Source of the DNA: Oceanicola sp. 22II-s10i | Lineage (GTDB): Bacteria > Pseudomonadota > Alphaproteobacteria > Rhodobacterales > Rhodobacteraceae | Direction: 5' to 3' | Length of the DNA stretch: 64,000 bases | NCBI RefSeq assembly: GCF_002210105.1 | Contig: NZ_AQQU01000001.1 | Span: 284,501 to 348,500, forward strand | Part shown: in pieces, positions 17,082 through 25,217 of the stretch | How positions within the stretch are numbered: position 1 is the first letter of the stretch | Layout: each line of letters starts with the position of its first letter | Notes under the pieces: generated by a model | What the model was told of the DNA's origin: nothing | Database searches by the model: none | Seen by the model: the letters and a program-made list of their open reading frames with translations, nothing else | Made by a program: the position numbers and the translations under genes

Positions 17082-17843
17082 GTGGAACTGATCGAACTGA
17101 GCCCGGCGGTGCTGGCGGTGACCTGGGCGGCGGTCGTGCTGATCGCCTTCGTCAAGGGCGCCTTTGGCGGCGGGCTGGCGATGGTCGGGATACCGGTGAT
17201 GTCGCTGGCCATGGATCCGCTCGTAGCAGGCGCGGTGCTGGCGCCGCTGTTCCTTGTCATGGACGCCTGCGCCCTGTTGGTCTGGCGCCCGTCGACATGG
17301 TCGCGCCGCGAGGTGGTGCCGATCCTGCCCGCCATGCTGGCCGGGACGGTGGCGGGGACGTTCCTGCTGGCGGTGCTGGATCACCGGGCGATCTCGGTCC
17401 TGCTGGGGATCGTGAGTATCGCGTTCTTCCTGCTCTGGTTGCGCGGATCGGGCCGGGCGCGGCATGATCATTCGACACCGGGCGCGATGGCGGCGGGGTT
17501 CGGATCGGGCGTGACGTCCATGGTGGCCCATGCGGGCGGGCCGCCGCTGGCGATCTACCTGCTGGGGCTGGGCCTGCCCAAGGGCGTCTACGCGGGCACC
17601 ACCAGCATCGTCTTCACCATCGGCAACATCGCCAAGGTCGCGCCATGGCTGTGGCTGAAGCCGCCGACCGCGCCGATGCTGTGGCTGATGGCCGCCGCCG
17701 CGCCGGTGATCCCGCTGGCGATCTGGGCCGGGTGGCGGCTGCACAACCGGCTGGACCAGGCGACGGTCTATCGCCTGTGCTACGGCCTGCTGGCGCTGGC
17801 GGGGGTCAAGCTGCTCTGGGACGGGATCGGCGGCTACCTGTGA
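17082..17843 (+). CDS. TauE/SafE family sulfite/organic anion exporter
   Basis: 253-residue polytopic membrane protein with about eight hydrophobic segments. The N-terminal repeat includes FVKGAFGGGLAMVGIPVMSL and the second repeat FGSGVTSMVAHAGGPPLAIY, the G-G-(G)-P family pattern. It starts with GTG at 17082, preceded by GGAGG at the right distance; no better ATG exists. The family moves sulfite, sulfoacetate or related anions; substrate not predictable. It converges on dapE with a 4-nt gap. Confidence 0.9.
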   Translation: MELIELSPAVLAVTWAAVVLIAFVKGAFGGGLAMVGIPVMSLAMDPLVAGAVLAPLFLVMDACALLVWRPSTWSRREVVPILPAMLAGTVAGTFLLAVLDHRAISVLLGIVSIAFFLLWLRGSGRARHDHSTPGAMAAGFGSGVTSMVAHAGGPPLAIYLLGLGLPKGVYAGTTSIVFTIGNIAKVAPWLWLKPPTAPMLWLMAAAAPVIPLAIWAGWRLHNRLDQATVYRLCYGLLALAGVKLLWDGIGGYL

Positions 17844-17847
17844 GCCG

Positions 17848-19005
17848 TCAGGCGAAGTAGTCGCGCAGGATCCGGGTGTAGATGCGTTTGAGCTGACGGA
17901 TCTGGTCGACCGGCACCCGTTCGTCGACCTGGTGCATGGTCTGGCCGACGAGGCCGAATTCCACCACCGGGCAGTGATCCTTGACGAAGCGCGCATCCGA
18001 GGTGCCGCCGGTGGTCGACAGGACCGGGACGACGTTCGTCTCGGCGGCCACCGATTTCGACACGAGGTCCGACAGCGCGCCCGGCGGGGTGAGGAAGCTT
18101 TCGCCCGTCACCTTCACGCGCATCTCGATCTTGAGGTCGAAGTCCTTCGCCACGCGGTCCGCCTCGTCCTGCATCCACTTCGACAGGCTGCCGCTGGAGT
18201 GCATGTCGTTGAAGCGGATGTTGACCGCCGCGCGGCACTGGGCCGGGATCACGTTGGTCGCCGCGTTGCCGGTGTCGAACTGCACGACGGCGAGGGTGGA
18301 GGCGTCGAAGTGGTCGTTGCCCTCGTCCAGCGTGTGCGAGGCGAGGCGGTCCATCAGCCGGGCCATCGCGGGGAGCGGGTTCCTGGCGCGGTGCGGATAT
18401 GCTGAATGGCCCTGCACGCCGGTCGCGGTGAAAAAGGCGGTGACCGAGCCGCGGCGGCCGATCTTCATCATCTCGCCCATGTTCTCCGGGCAGGTCGGCT
18501 CGCCCACGAGGCAGACCGACATCGCCTCGTCATTGGCTTTCATCCAGTCCAGCAGGGCGACGGTGCCGTCGGTGGCGTCGCCCTCCTCGTCCCCGGTGAT
18601 CGTCAGGATGACCGCCCCGTCCGGCGGTGTGGCGCGGGTGAAGTCGATCGCCGCGGCGGCAAAGGCGGCGACGCCGGATTTCATGTCGGTCGCGCCCCGG
18701 CCCCAGAGCATGCCGTCCTTTTCCACCGCTCCGAACGGATCGACGGTCCAGGCGGCTGCGTCCCCGACTGGCACGACATCGGTGTGCCCGTTGAACCCGA
18801 AGGTCCGCGCAGCGCCTTTCGCGCCCCAGCGGGCGAAGAGGTTGGAGGTGACGCCGCGGTCGACACGGGTGCAGTCGAACCCGGCTTCCGACAAAAGCTT
18901 TTCGAGCAAGACCAGCGCGCCGCCCTCGTCCGGCGTCACGGAGGGGCAGCGGATCAGGTCGGCGGTCAGCGCGACGGGATCGGTCTGGGGGTGCTCGGCG
19001 GTCAT
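17848..19005 (-). CDS. dapE: succinyl-diaminopimelate desuccinylase
   Basis: 385-residue M20 dizinc hydrolase that cuts N-succinyl-LL-DAP to LL-DAP for lysine and peptidoglycan. Zinc and catalytic residues are visible: GHTDVVP (His74, catalytic Asp76), GATDMKSG (Asp107 bridging), [11 protein letters not shown] (catalytic Glu140 and ligand Glu141), and a C-terminal His in [25 protein letters not shown]-type dimerisation-domain entry follows. dapD lies 2.4 kb upstream on the same strand, with the small 19072 gene in between, an arrangement typical of Rhodobacterales. Confidence 0.96.
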   Translation of the reverse strand: MTAEHPQTDPVALTADLIRCPSVTPDEGGALVLLEKLLSEAGFDCTRVDRGVTSNLFARWGAKGAARTFGFNGHTDVVPVGDAAAWTVDPFGAVEKDGMLWGRGATDMKSGVAAFAAAAIDFTRATPPDGAVILTITGDEEGDATDGTVALLDWMKANDEAMSVCLVGEPTCPENMGEMMKIGRRGSVTAFFTATGVQGHSAYPHRARNPLPAMARLMDRLASHTLDEGNDHFDASTLAVVQFDTGNAATNVIPAQCRAAVNIRFNDMHSSGSLSKWMQDEADRVAKDFDLKIEMRVKVTGESFLTPPGALSDLVSKSVAAETNVVPVLSTTGGTSDARFVKDHCPVVEFGLVGQTMHQVDERVPVDQIRQLKRIYTRILRDYFA

Positions 19006-19071
19006 GACTTCGGATCCTCGACTGGGGCTCCGGTCAGACCTAGCCCAGCGGCGAAAAGAGCGGAAGGGGCG

Positions 19072-19410
19072 TCACGCCTTGTCGAAGAACGGCGTCATCT
19101 GCGCGACGATGACCGAGTTCTCTTGCAGCGCACGCTCCATCAACGCGCGCTCGTCCTCGTCGATCTCGTGCCCCTCGGCCAGTCTTTCGTCCAGCGTGCC
19201 GTAGCCCGAGACGTCGAGCGGGTTCATGTCAGCCTGCTTGAGGATCGCCACCGTCTCGCGCACCGCCTCGGCTTCGTCCACGCCCGAGGCGTAGCACATC
19301 AGCGCCGCGCCGGTCGCGCCCTTGGGCAAACCGTCCCCGGCCTTGCGCCCCACCTCGACGAGGAGGGTGTAGACCTGCTGTTTCTTCTTCGGCTTGTCGT
19401 CCTTGGACAT
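19072..19410 (-). CDS. conserved small protein of unknown function (dapE neighbour)
   Basis: 112 residues, hydrophilic, starting with a Lys-rich stretch (MSKDDKPKKKQQVYTLLVEV) and having a helix-rich acidic C-terminal half (LAEGHEIDEDERALMERALQ). No signal peptide, membrane span or known motif recognised. ATG 19410 is preferred to an upstream one at 19443 because the extra 11 residues are atypical. Position 66 nt upstream of dapE suggests co-transcription. The sequence looks like a real conserved gene (good codon use, no alternative frame), but no function is offered. Confidence 0.75.
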   Translation of the reverse strand: MSKDDKPKKKQQVYTLLVEVGRKAGDGLPKGATGAALMCYASGVDEAEAVRETVAILKQADMNPLDVSGYGTLDERLAEGHEIDEDERALMERALQENSVIVAQMTPFFDKA

Positions 19411-19489
19411 GGCTGCCCCCGCGGTGTCTGATCGGTGGTGCACCTTTCAGAAACCGCGGGGGCTGTCGAGTCCCACGATGATCGCGCCG

Positions 19490-19741
19490 TCAGGCGCGCC
19501 GGATCGCCCGGTAGCCCGCGATCAGCAGGCAGGCACCGATGATGCCGATGATCAGCTGCCCGATCCAGCCGCCGAGCGTGGCGCCGAGGATGGTGATCAG
19601 CAGGAAGTTCAGGACGACCGCCCCGATGATCCCGAGGATGATGTTGGTCAGCAGACCGTGGTCCGCCTTCATGATCTTTTCCGCGATCCAGCCCGCGAGG
19701 GCGCCGACGATGATCGCCGCGATCCAGCCCAGTCCTTCCAT
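19490..19741 (-). CDS. GlsB/YeaQ/YmgE family stress membrane protein
   Basis: 83-residue inner-membrane protein with three hydrophobic segments and the Gly-rich family pattern: GWIAAIIVGALAGWIAEKIM, LLTNIILGIIGAVVLNFLL, then GGWIGQLIIGIIGACLLIAG. The family is annotated 'transglycosylase-associated' but has no proven enzyme activity; members are often stress-induced. The start ATG 19741 gives the family N-terminus. It lies between the dapE-linked gene and a divergent crotonase. Confidence 0.9.
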   Translation of the reverse strand: MEGLGWIAAIIVGALAGWIAEKIMKADHGLLTNIILGIIGAVVLNFLLITILGATLGGWIGQLIIGIIGACLLIAGYRAIRRA

Positions 19742-19905
19742 GATGGTCTCCTGTATCCATGCCCATACTGGGCCTTCGCGTGTCAACGGCGCGCGGGGGC
19801 GCGAAGTTCCGAAGCCACTGCGCATCCGTGAAGAAATCATTTCGTCCCTTCACCCCGCCCGGACCTGTGGCAGGCTGCGCGTCACCAGCAAAAGGAGACG
19901 ACGAC

Positions 19906-20706
19906 ATGGCAGACGCAGCCGAGCGCGACCCGGACGGGCAGATTTCCGTCGAACGCAGGGGGTCCATCCTGCTGATCGGCCTCGACCGGCCGGAAAAGCT
20001 GAACGGGCTGACCCCGACGATGTTCCGGCAGTTGCAGGACGCCTACGAGCTACTGGACGAGGATGACGACCTGCGCTGCGGTGTGGTCTTCGGACATGGC
20101 GGGCACTTCACCGCCGGGCTCGACCTGCCCAAGATCGCCGCGATGTGGAAGGAAAAGAAGAACCACGTCACCAAGGACCGGATCGACCCCTACGCCCGCT
20201 GGCGGCGCTGCAAGAAGCCTGTGATCGCCGCCGTTCAGGGCATCACCTACACCGCCGGGATCGAACTGATGCTGGGGGCGGACATCGTGATCGCCGCCGA
20301 CGACTGCCGTTTCGCCCAGATCGAGGCCAAGCGCGGGATCATCCCCGGCGGCGGCGCGATCCAGCGCTTCATCGAGCGGGCGGGCTACGGCAACGCCATG
20401 ATGCTGCTGCTGCCCACGCCCGAGATCGGCGCGGCCGAAGCACACAGGCTTGGGCTGGTGCAGGAGGTCGTGCCCGCCGGGACCGAGGTCGACCGCGCGC
20501 TGGAGATCGCCGAGGCGATCGGCAAGAACGCCCCCCTGGCCGTTCAGGCGATCCTCGAGGCCGGGCGCGTCTTCCAGCGCAGCGGCGAGCGCGCGGTGAT
20601 CGAGTGGATCGACGAGAAACAGCGCGCCATCCGCCAGACCAAGGACGCGGCCGAGGGCGTCGCATCCTTCCGGGAAAAGCGGGAGCCGCGGTTCACCGGG
20701 GAATAA
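19906..20706 (+). CDS. enoyl-CoA hydratase/isomerase (crotonase) family protein
   Basis: 266 residues. Crotonase core: GLDRPEKLNGLTPTMFRQL, the oxyanion-hole strand HFTAGLDLPK, the second block GITYTAGIELMLGADIVIAA, and FAQIEAKRGIIPGGGAIQRF. Both Glu positions equivalent to the hydratase acid/base pair are present (GIELM and QIEAK), so hydratase activity is plausible. AAAGGAG precedes ATG 19906. It is isolated from other fatty-acid genes; acyl substrate unknown. Confidence 0.9.
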   Translation: MADAAERDPDGQISVERRGSILLIGLDRPEKLNGLTPTMFRQLQDAYELLDEDDDLRCGVVFGHGGHFTAGLDLPKIAAMWKEKKNHVTKDRIDPYARWRRCKKPVIAAVQGITYTAGIELMLGADIVIAADDCRFAQIEAKRGIIPGGGAIQRFIERAGYGNAMMLLLPTPEIGAAEAHRLGLVQEVVPAGTEVDRALEIAEAIGKNAPLAVQAILEAGRVFQRSGERAVIEWIDEKQRAIRQTKDAAEGVASFREKREPRFTGE

Positions 20707-20717
20707 CCCCGCCGAAT

Positions 20718-20745
20718 GCCGGAGCGCGGCCCCCCGCGCCCCGGC
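20718..20745. terminator. bidirectional hairpin between convergent genes
   Basis: 12-bp arms 20718-20729 and 20734-20745 with one mismatch and a CCCC loop lie in the 48-nt gap between the converging crotonase and VOC genes. GC-rich without U-tract. Confidence 0.6.
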
Positions 20746-20754
20746 GGACAGGCA

Positions 20755-21231
20755 TCAGCCGCGCCGCGCCGCGTCGATGGTCGCGACGTCGATCTTCCGC
20801 ATCTGCATCATCGCCTCGAACGCCCGCTTCGCCTCGTCGCCGCCCGCCGCCAGCGCCTCGGTCAGGGTGCGCGGGGTGATCTGCCAATTGATGCCCCAGC
20901 GGTCCTTGCACCACCCGCAGGCGCTTTCGGCGCCGCCGTTGCCGACAATGGCGTTCCAGTAGCGGTCGGTTTCCGCCTGGTCGTCGGTGGCGATCTGGAA
21001 CGAAAAGGCCTCGGTATGCGGGAAGATCGGGCCGCCGTTCAGGCCGAGGCAGGGGATGCCGAAGACCGTGAACTCGACCGTCAGCACATCGCCCTTCTTG
21101 CCGGAGGGAAAGTCGGCGGGCGCGCGGTGAACCGCACGGACGGCGCTGTCCGGAAAGTGCTCGGCATAGAAGTTGGCGGCCGCCTCGGCCTCGCTGTCGT
21201 ACCAGATGCAGATGGTGTTCTTGGGGGTCAT
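20755..21231 (-). CDS. VOC/PhnB-like protein (3-demethylubiquinone methyltransferase-like fold)
   Basis: 158 residues of the PhnB/'3-dmu-9_3-mt' branch of VOC proteins: TICIWYDSEAEAAANFYAEH, FTVFGIPCLGLNGGPIFPHT, AFSFQIATDDQAETDRYWNA, and the closing CGWCKDRWGINWQITPRTL. The family name is misleading, as no SAM-binding site exists. The last helix includes KRAFEAMMQMRKIDVATIDA. Enzymatic role unknown. Monocistronic between two terminator hairpins. Confidence 0.9.
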   Translation of the reverse strand: MTPKNTICIWYDSEAEAAANFYAEHFPDSAVRAVHRAPADFPSGKKGDVLTVEFTVFGIPCLGLNGGPIFPHTEAFSFQIATDDQAETDRYWNAIVGNGGAESACGWCKDRWGINWQITPRTLTEALAAGGDEAKRAFEAMMQMRKIDVATIDAARRG

Positions 21232-21351
21232 GGATCCGGGCCTCGCCTTGATATGTTGAATATCAACCTAGCGTCGCGATCCGATTCTGCCAGCCCCAAC
21301 TCGGGGATCGGCGGACCCGCGCCATTCAGACGATCCGGGAACGCCAACGCA

Positions 21352-21380
21352 AAAGGCCCGCGTCCATGACGCGGGCCTTT
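21352..21380. terminator. intrinsic terminator of dapD (bidirectional)
   Basis: AAAGGCCCGCGT (21352-21363) and ACGCGGGCCTTT (21369-21380) form a perfect 12-bp stem with CCATG loop, with A/T ends giving short U-tracts on both strands. It lies 22 nt past the dapD stop. Confidence 0.82.
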
Positions 21381-21402
21381 GATAGACGTCGCCGGGCGGG
21401 GA

Positions 21403-22230
21403 TCAGTCCCGCAGCAGCTCGTTGATCGAGGTCTTGGACCGGGTCTTTTCATCCACCGTCTTCACGATCACCGCGCAGTAGAGGTTCACCCCGTTCGACG
21501 AGGGCAGCGAGCCCGAGACGACGACGGAATAGGGCGGCACCTCGCCATAGAAGGTCTCGCCCGTCTCGCGGTTGAAGATCTTGGTCGACTGGCCGAGGAA
21601 CACGCCCATGCCCAGCACCGAGCCTTCGCGGACGATCACGCCCTCGACCACCTCGGAGCGGGCGCCGATGAAGCAGTTGTCCTCGATGATCGTCGGATTG
21701 GCCTGCATCGGTTCCAGCACCCCGCCGATGCCGACGCCGCCGGACAGGTGCACACCCTTGCCGATCTGCGCGCAGGAGCCGACCGTCGCCCATGTGTCGA
21801 CCATCGTGCCCTCGTCGACATAGGCGCCGAGGTTCACGAAGGACGGCATCAGCACCACGTTCTTGGCGATGAATGCCGACTTGCGGACGACGCAGTTCGG
21901 CACGGCGCGGAAACCGGCGGCCTTCCACTGGTTGTCGCCCCAGCCCTCGAACTTGCTGTCGACCTTGTCCCACCAGCCGCCGCCCTGCGGGCCGCCCGAC
22001 TGCTGTTCCATGTCCTTCAGACGGAAACCGAGCAGCACCGCCTTCTTGGCCCACTGGTGCACGTGCCATTTGCCGTCCACCTGCTTTTCCGCGACACGGA
22101 GCTGACCGCTGTCGAGCGCGTTCAGCGTGTCCTCGATCGCCTCGCGGGTCTCGCCCGTGGTGGCGGGGGTGATCTTGTCGCGGGCGTCCCATGCCGCTTC
22201 GATGGCGGTTTCGAGCTGGGCGAGGTTCAT
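21403..22230 (-). CDS. dapD: tetrahydrodipicolinate N-succinyltransferase
   Basis: 275-residue trimeric left-handed beta-helix enzyme: succinyl-CoA + tetrahydrodipicolinate to N-succinyl-2-amino-6-oxopimelate. The N-terminus [20 protein letters not shown] and the hexapeptide repeats ([60 protein letters not shown]) are characteristic. The frame is open far upstream, but the family start is ATG 22230. It supplies the substrate chain for DapE encoded nearby. Confidence 0.97.
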   Translation of the reverse strand: MNLAQLETAIEAAWDARDKITPATTGETREAIEDTLNALDSGQLRVAEKQVDGKWHVHQWAKKAVLLGFRLKDMEQQSGGPQGGGWWDKVDSKFEGWGDNQWKAAGFRAVPNCVVRKSAFIAKNVVLMPSFVNLGAYVDEGTMVDTWATVGSCAQIGKGVHLSGGVGIGGVLEPMQANPTIIEDNCFIGARSEVVEGVIVREGSVLGMGVFLGQSTKIFNRETGETFYGEVPPYSVVVSGSLPSSNGVNLYCAVIVKTVDEKTRSKTSINELLRD

Positions 22231-22312
22231 CGGGGGCTCTCCGGTCTGGAATTGCGTTCGCGGTGTCATAGCCAGCAAGGGGCCGGGTGACAATCGTCGC
22301 GTTTTCACGGCA

Positions 22313-22909
22313 TCACGCGGAAAGCCTGAGCACAAGGTCCATCGCCGCTTCGCTGCGGGCCCGGCACGTGTCTGGATCAGGGGCGGGGATACGCGCCACC
22401 ACGCGCCGGATCTGAAGATCGGCGACCAGCAGGGTGATGAAGAGTTCCGCCGCACGGGCGGGCGGCATCGCGCCCAGCACGCCGGTCGCCGCAAGTGCCG
22501 CGAAGGTCTCGGCGATCAGCGGCAGGACGAGGTCGCGCCCCTCTTCCGCGATGGCCCGCCCGAGCTCGCCGGACGGATCCGCGGCCGCAGCACGGTTCAG
22601 GGCGACGGCACGCGCGCCGGTCAGCATCGCCAGCAGTTCCGCGCCACCCACCCTCAGCGCCGCTTCCGGGTCCGCGCCGCCCGACAGCGCGGTGTCCAGG
22701 CGGGCCCGCACCTCTTGCGTGTTCAGTGTGACAAGTGCGCGGAACAGCCCCTGCTTGTCGCCATACCAGCGGTAGAGCGTTTCCATCGAGGCGCCGGCCT
22801 GCCTCGCGACGGCGGCCATCGTCGTGCCGTCGTAGCCCTTCTTCTCGAGCAGGTCGTAGGCGGCGGCTTCGATCTGTTCCTGCCTCCTGGCTCGGGCCTG
22901 TTCCTTCAT
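22313..22909 (-). CDS. TetR family transcriptional regulator
   Basis: 198 residues. N-terminal [23 protein letters not shown], then [20 protein letters not shown] with the [13 protein letters not shown] recognition helix end. The C-terminal ligand/dimer domain is helix-rich and ends in a region like the TetR_C AefR-type. Start ATG 22909 is chosen; a TTG three codons upstream (22918) is possible. It is divergent from the membrane protein at 23020, with two matching 16-bp palindromes between them, so it very probably represses both itself and that gene. Confidence 0.92.
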   Translation of the reverse strand: MKEQARARRQEQIEAAAYDLLEKKGYDGTTMAAVARQAGASMETLYRWYGDKQGLFRALVTLNTQEVRARLDTALSGGADPEAALRVGGAELLAMLTGARAVALNRAAAADPSGELGRAIAEEGRDLVLPLIAETFAALAATGVLGAMPPARAAELFITLLVADLQIRRVVARIPAPDPDTCRARSEAAMDLVLRLSA

Positions 22910-22940
22910 GTCGCTCAACTCTGGAAAAACCTGTTGACGG

Positions 22941-22992
22941 AATCCGTAACCGTTATTACGTATATGAGCAACCGTAATGATGGTTACGGATT
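22941..22992. promoter_or_regulatory. double TetR operator, two CGTAA-N6-TTACG sites
   Basis: Site 1 is 22945-22960 and site 2 is 22973-22988; both are 16-bp palindromes with arms CGTAA/TTACG, 28 bp apart centre to centre. The flanks extend the whole to a 20-bp inverted repeat with two mismatches (22941-22960 against 22973-22992). A -35-like TTGACG (22934-22939) precedes site 1 in the direction of the membrane gene. This matches the usual placement of a TetR operator between divergent genes. Confidence 0.8.
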
Positions 22993-23019
22993 TGCAGCTT
23001 CTTCAACTGAGAGAGAACG

Positions 23020-23418
23020 ATGACCGATTTTCACACCGACCGCCCCGTCTCGGCCGCGCTTGCGGCCCTCGTCCTTCTGCAACTCGTCATGCTCGGCGCG
23101 CTTTACGCCGGCGTGCCGCCGCATCCGCCTCAGGCGACACCCGTCTTCGGTATCGCACCCTTCCTCGGCGCCGCAGTGGCTGCCTGTGCCGCATCGCTGG
23201 TTCTGGGGACCGGCACGCGGGCCGGGCGGGGTCTGGCGGGGCTCGCCGCGCTCATGGCGCTGGCCTCGTTCGGGCCGCAGAAATACCTCGACGCACAGTT
23301 CCCGCTGATCTGGCCCGCCGTCATCGCGGCCCAGATCTCGGTGCTGACGATTGGCTATCGGCTCGTCCGTGCCCCTGCGCCGGACGGGCGGGCGAACGCC
23401 GCGCGTCTTGCCGCCTGA
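23020..23418 (+). CDS. small integral membrane protein, TetR-controlled
   Basis: 132 residues with about four hydrophobic segments: SAALAALVLLQLVMLGALYA, FGIAPFLGAAVAACAASLVL, LAGLAALMALASFGPQKY, and LIWPAVIAAQISVLTIGY. No recognised family motif. GAGAGAACG precedes ATG 23020. A divergent TetR gene and double operator stand upstream and an intrinsic terminator downstream, so it is a one-gene regulon member. Role in transport or envelope stress is possible but not shown. Confidence 0.8.
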   Translation: MTDFHTDRPVSAALAALVLLQLVMLGALYAGVPPHPPQATPVFGIAPFLGAAVAACAASLVLGTGTRAGRGLAGLAALMALASFGPQKYLDAQFPLIWPAVIAAQISVLTIGYRLVRAPAPDGRANAARLAA

Positions 23419-23429
23419 CCCCGGTCATC

Positions 23430-23470
23430 ACGCCGCGCCCGTTGCGAACCGGGCGCGGCGTCCGTTTTTT
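23430..23470 (+). terminator. intrinsic terminator of membrane-protein gene
   Basis: ACGCCGCGCCCG (23430-23441) and its complement (23450-23461) form a 12-bp stem with an 8-nt loop, followed by a T6 run at 23465-23470. A textbook rho-independent terminator 11 nt after the stop codon. Confidence 0.92.
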
Positions 23471-23550
23471 CGGCGCGCGGGCATGGTGGCCGGGGCGCTA
23501 CGCGCTTAGAACACTCGGGACAACAGGACCGCCGACCAAGGAAGGGCGTC

Positions 23551-24408
23551 ATGACCGAGGACCGCCAGAGCCACAGCCCCTTCCGCGATGCGGGCACCGA
23601 CATCCGCACCGCGACCGAGGTGCCGGACACCCCGCAGACCCGTGCGCCTGCGTATCGTCTGGCCTTTGCCGACGACGATTTCCTGTGCCGCGACGAACTG
23701 CGTCCCGTCCGGCTGCAGCTGGAACTGCTGAAACCTCAGCTGGTGATGGACGAACGCGGGATCGAGTCGACGGTCGTCCTGTTCGGCGGCGCCCGCATCC
23801 CGCGGCCCGCGCTCAAGGAAAAGGCCCGCACCGAGACGCTGAAGGAACTGAGCAGGTTCTACGACGAGGCGCGGGTCTTTGCCCGGAAGATGACCGAGAA
23901 GTCGCTGGAGAGCTACGGCCGCGAATGGGTCATCTGCACCGGCGGCGGCCCCGGCGTCATGGAGGCGGGGAACCGTGGGGCCGACGATGCGGGCGGCCAG
24001 TCGATCGGGTTGAACATCGTCCTGCCGCACGAACAGGCGCCCAACGAATGGGTCACGCCGGACCTGTGCTTCAACTTCCACTACTTCGCCATCCGCAAGA
24101 TGCATTTCCTGATGCGTGCCCGCGCGGTCTGCGTGTTCCCCGGCGGGTTCGGCACGCTGGACGAGATGTTCGAGGCGCTGACGCTGATCCAGACCGGCCG
24201 GATGGAGCGGGTGCCCTTCCTGCTGTTCGGTCGCGCGTTCTGGGACAAGATCATCAACTGGGAGGCGCTGGCGGATGCCGGGACGATCTCGGACGAGGAT
24301 CTGAAGCTGTTCCGGTTCGTCGAAACGGCGGACGAGGCCATCGCCGCGATCGACACGTGGGAGGGCGCGGGCGAAAAGCGGCGCCACATTCCGGGCCGGG
24401 ACAACTGA
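23551..24408 (+). CDS. LOG family protein (Rossmann-fold nucleoside phosphate hydrolase-like)
   Basis: 285 residues. The LOG ('lysine decarboxylase-like') core is clear: FGGARIPRPAL near 78-88, GGGPGVMEAGNRGA at 131-144, and the signature PGGFGTLDE at 197-205. Proven members release nucleobases (cytokinin-activating LOG, PpnN-type nucleosidases); lysine decarboxylation is a historic misnomer. The N-terminal 70 residues precede the core and are atypically long. Not in an evident operon. Confidence 0.9.
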   Translation: MTEDRQSHSPFRDAGTDIRTATEVPDTPQTRAPAYRLAFADDDFLCRDELRPVRLQLELLKPQLVMDERGIESTVVLFGGARIPRPALKEKARTETLKELSRFYDEARVFARKMTEKSLESYGREWVICTGGGPGVMEAGNRGADDAGGQSIGLNIVLPHEQAPNEWVTPDLCFNFHYFAIRKMHFLMRARAVCVFPGGFGTLDEMFEALTLIQTGRMERVPFLLFGRAFWDKIINWEALADAGTISDEDLKLFRFVETADEAIAAIDTWEGAGEKRRHIPGRDN

Positions 24409-24457
24409 CCGGACACAGCTTCGGTTTTTCCGCCGTCCCCCTGCCCCCGGCGACCGG

Positions 24458-25096
24458 TCACGCCGCGTCGGCCAGTTCGCTTTCGATCATCCGCCGGATC
24501 TGCTTGCGCTCGGACCGGCTGGCCACCTGCTTGGTGTCGGGGCCTATCGGGATGACCTCCCACGGGTCGGTGCCGGTGTCGATCCGGTAGGTGCGCTTCG
24601 CCGCGATCTCCAGGTCGTCGCCGCCGAAGGCCGCGATCACTAGGATCTCCATGCTCTCGATCTGGTCCGGCTCGGACATCAGGTCGCCCGGACAGTCGTC
24701 CGACATCTCGGCCGTGATCTCGAGCATGTTGCGGAAGGTGCCCATGCTCATGAACCCGCCGCGCGACAGGGGGCCCTGGCTGGTGATCCCCCGCGGACGT
24801 TCGTCGCCCGCCGACTTCTGCAGCAGGTCGCGGTCGGTGATGGTGGCGGAGCATGCGCCCCCGGCATGGTGGATCGTGCAGAACACGTTCTGCGGATAGA
24901 CCGGCTGTTCGCTCATGTTCGACACGAGGCAGAGCGAGTCGACATCCGACCCGGTGCCCCGGTTGATGATCAGCCGCGGCTTGCGGGCGCGCAGGTAGGT
25001 CATCAGGAAAAGCTGCAGGTAGGCGACCCACACGAAGAACATGCCGAGGTTCACGGCAAAGTTCAGTGCGCCACTGTGGTTGGCGATCCAGTCCAT
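24458..25096 (-). CDS. membrane-anchored protein of unknown function
   Basis: 212 residues. One N-terminal hydrophobic span (about 11-33, including LNFAVNLGMFFVWVAYLQLF) is followed by Arg/Lys-rich RARKPRLI, so the bulk is probably cytoplasmic. The soluble part has alternating strands (SDVDSLCLVSNMSEQPVYPQ) and looks beta-rich. No recognised domain. It is on the opposite strand to both neighbours (LOG gene and rnr). Codon use is like that of its neighbours; no sign of transfer. Confidence 0.75.
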   Translation of the reverse strand: MDWIANHSGALNFAVNLGMFFVWVAYLQLFLMTYLRARKPRLIINRGTGSDVDSLCLVSNMSEQPVYPQNVFCTIHHAGGACSATITDRDLLQKSAGDERPRGITSQGPLSRGGFMSMGTFRNMLEITAEMSDDCPGDLMSEPDQIESMEILVIAAFGGDDLEIAAKRTYRIDTGTDPWEVIPIGPDTKQVASRSERKQIRRMIESELADAA

Positions 25097-25217
25097 CTGC
25101 CCGCCCTCCTTTCGCTGCGGTCAGGCGGTGAACACATGCGCGCCGGGGAGGTTCCAGCGCGTCTGGCCGGCATTTCCCCCGATGACGCCGCCCCGCCCGC
25201 GTGATAGTCCAGCGGAC

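Noticed and set aside
22313-23418. Toxin-antitoxin module
   Set aside because: The TetR plus membrane protein pair is divergent with operators between them, and the membrane protein is unlike known toxins.
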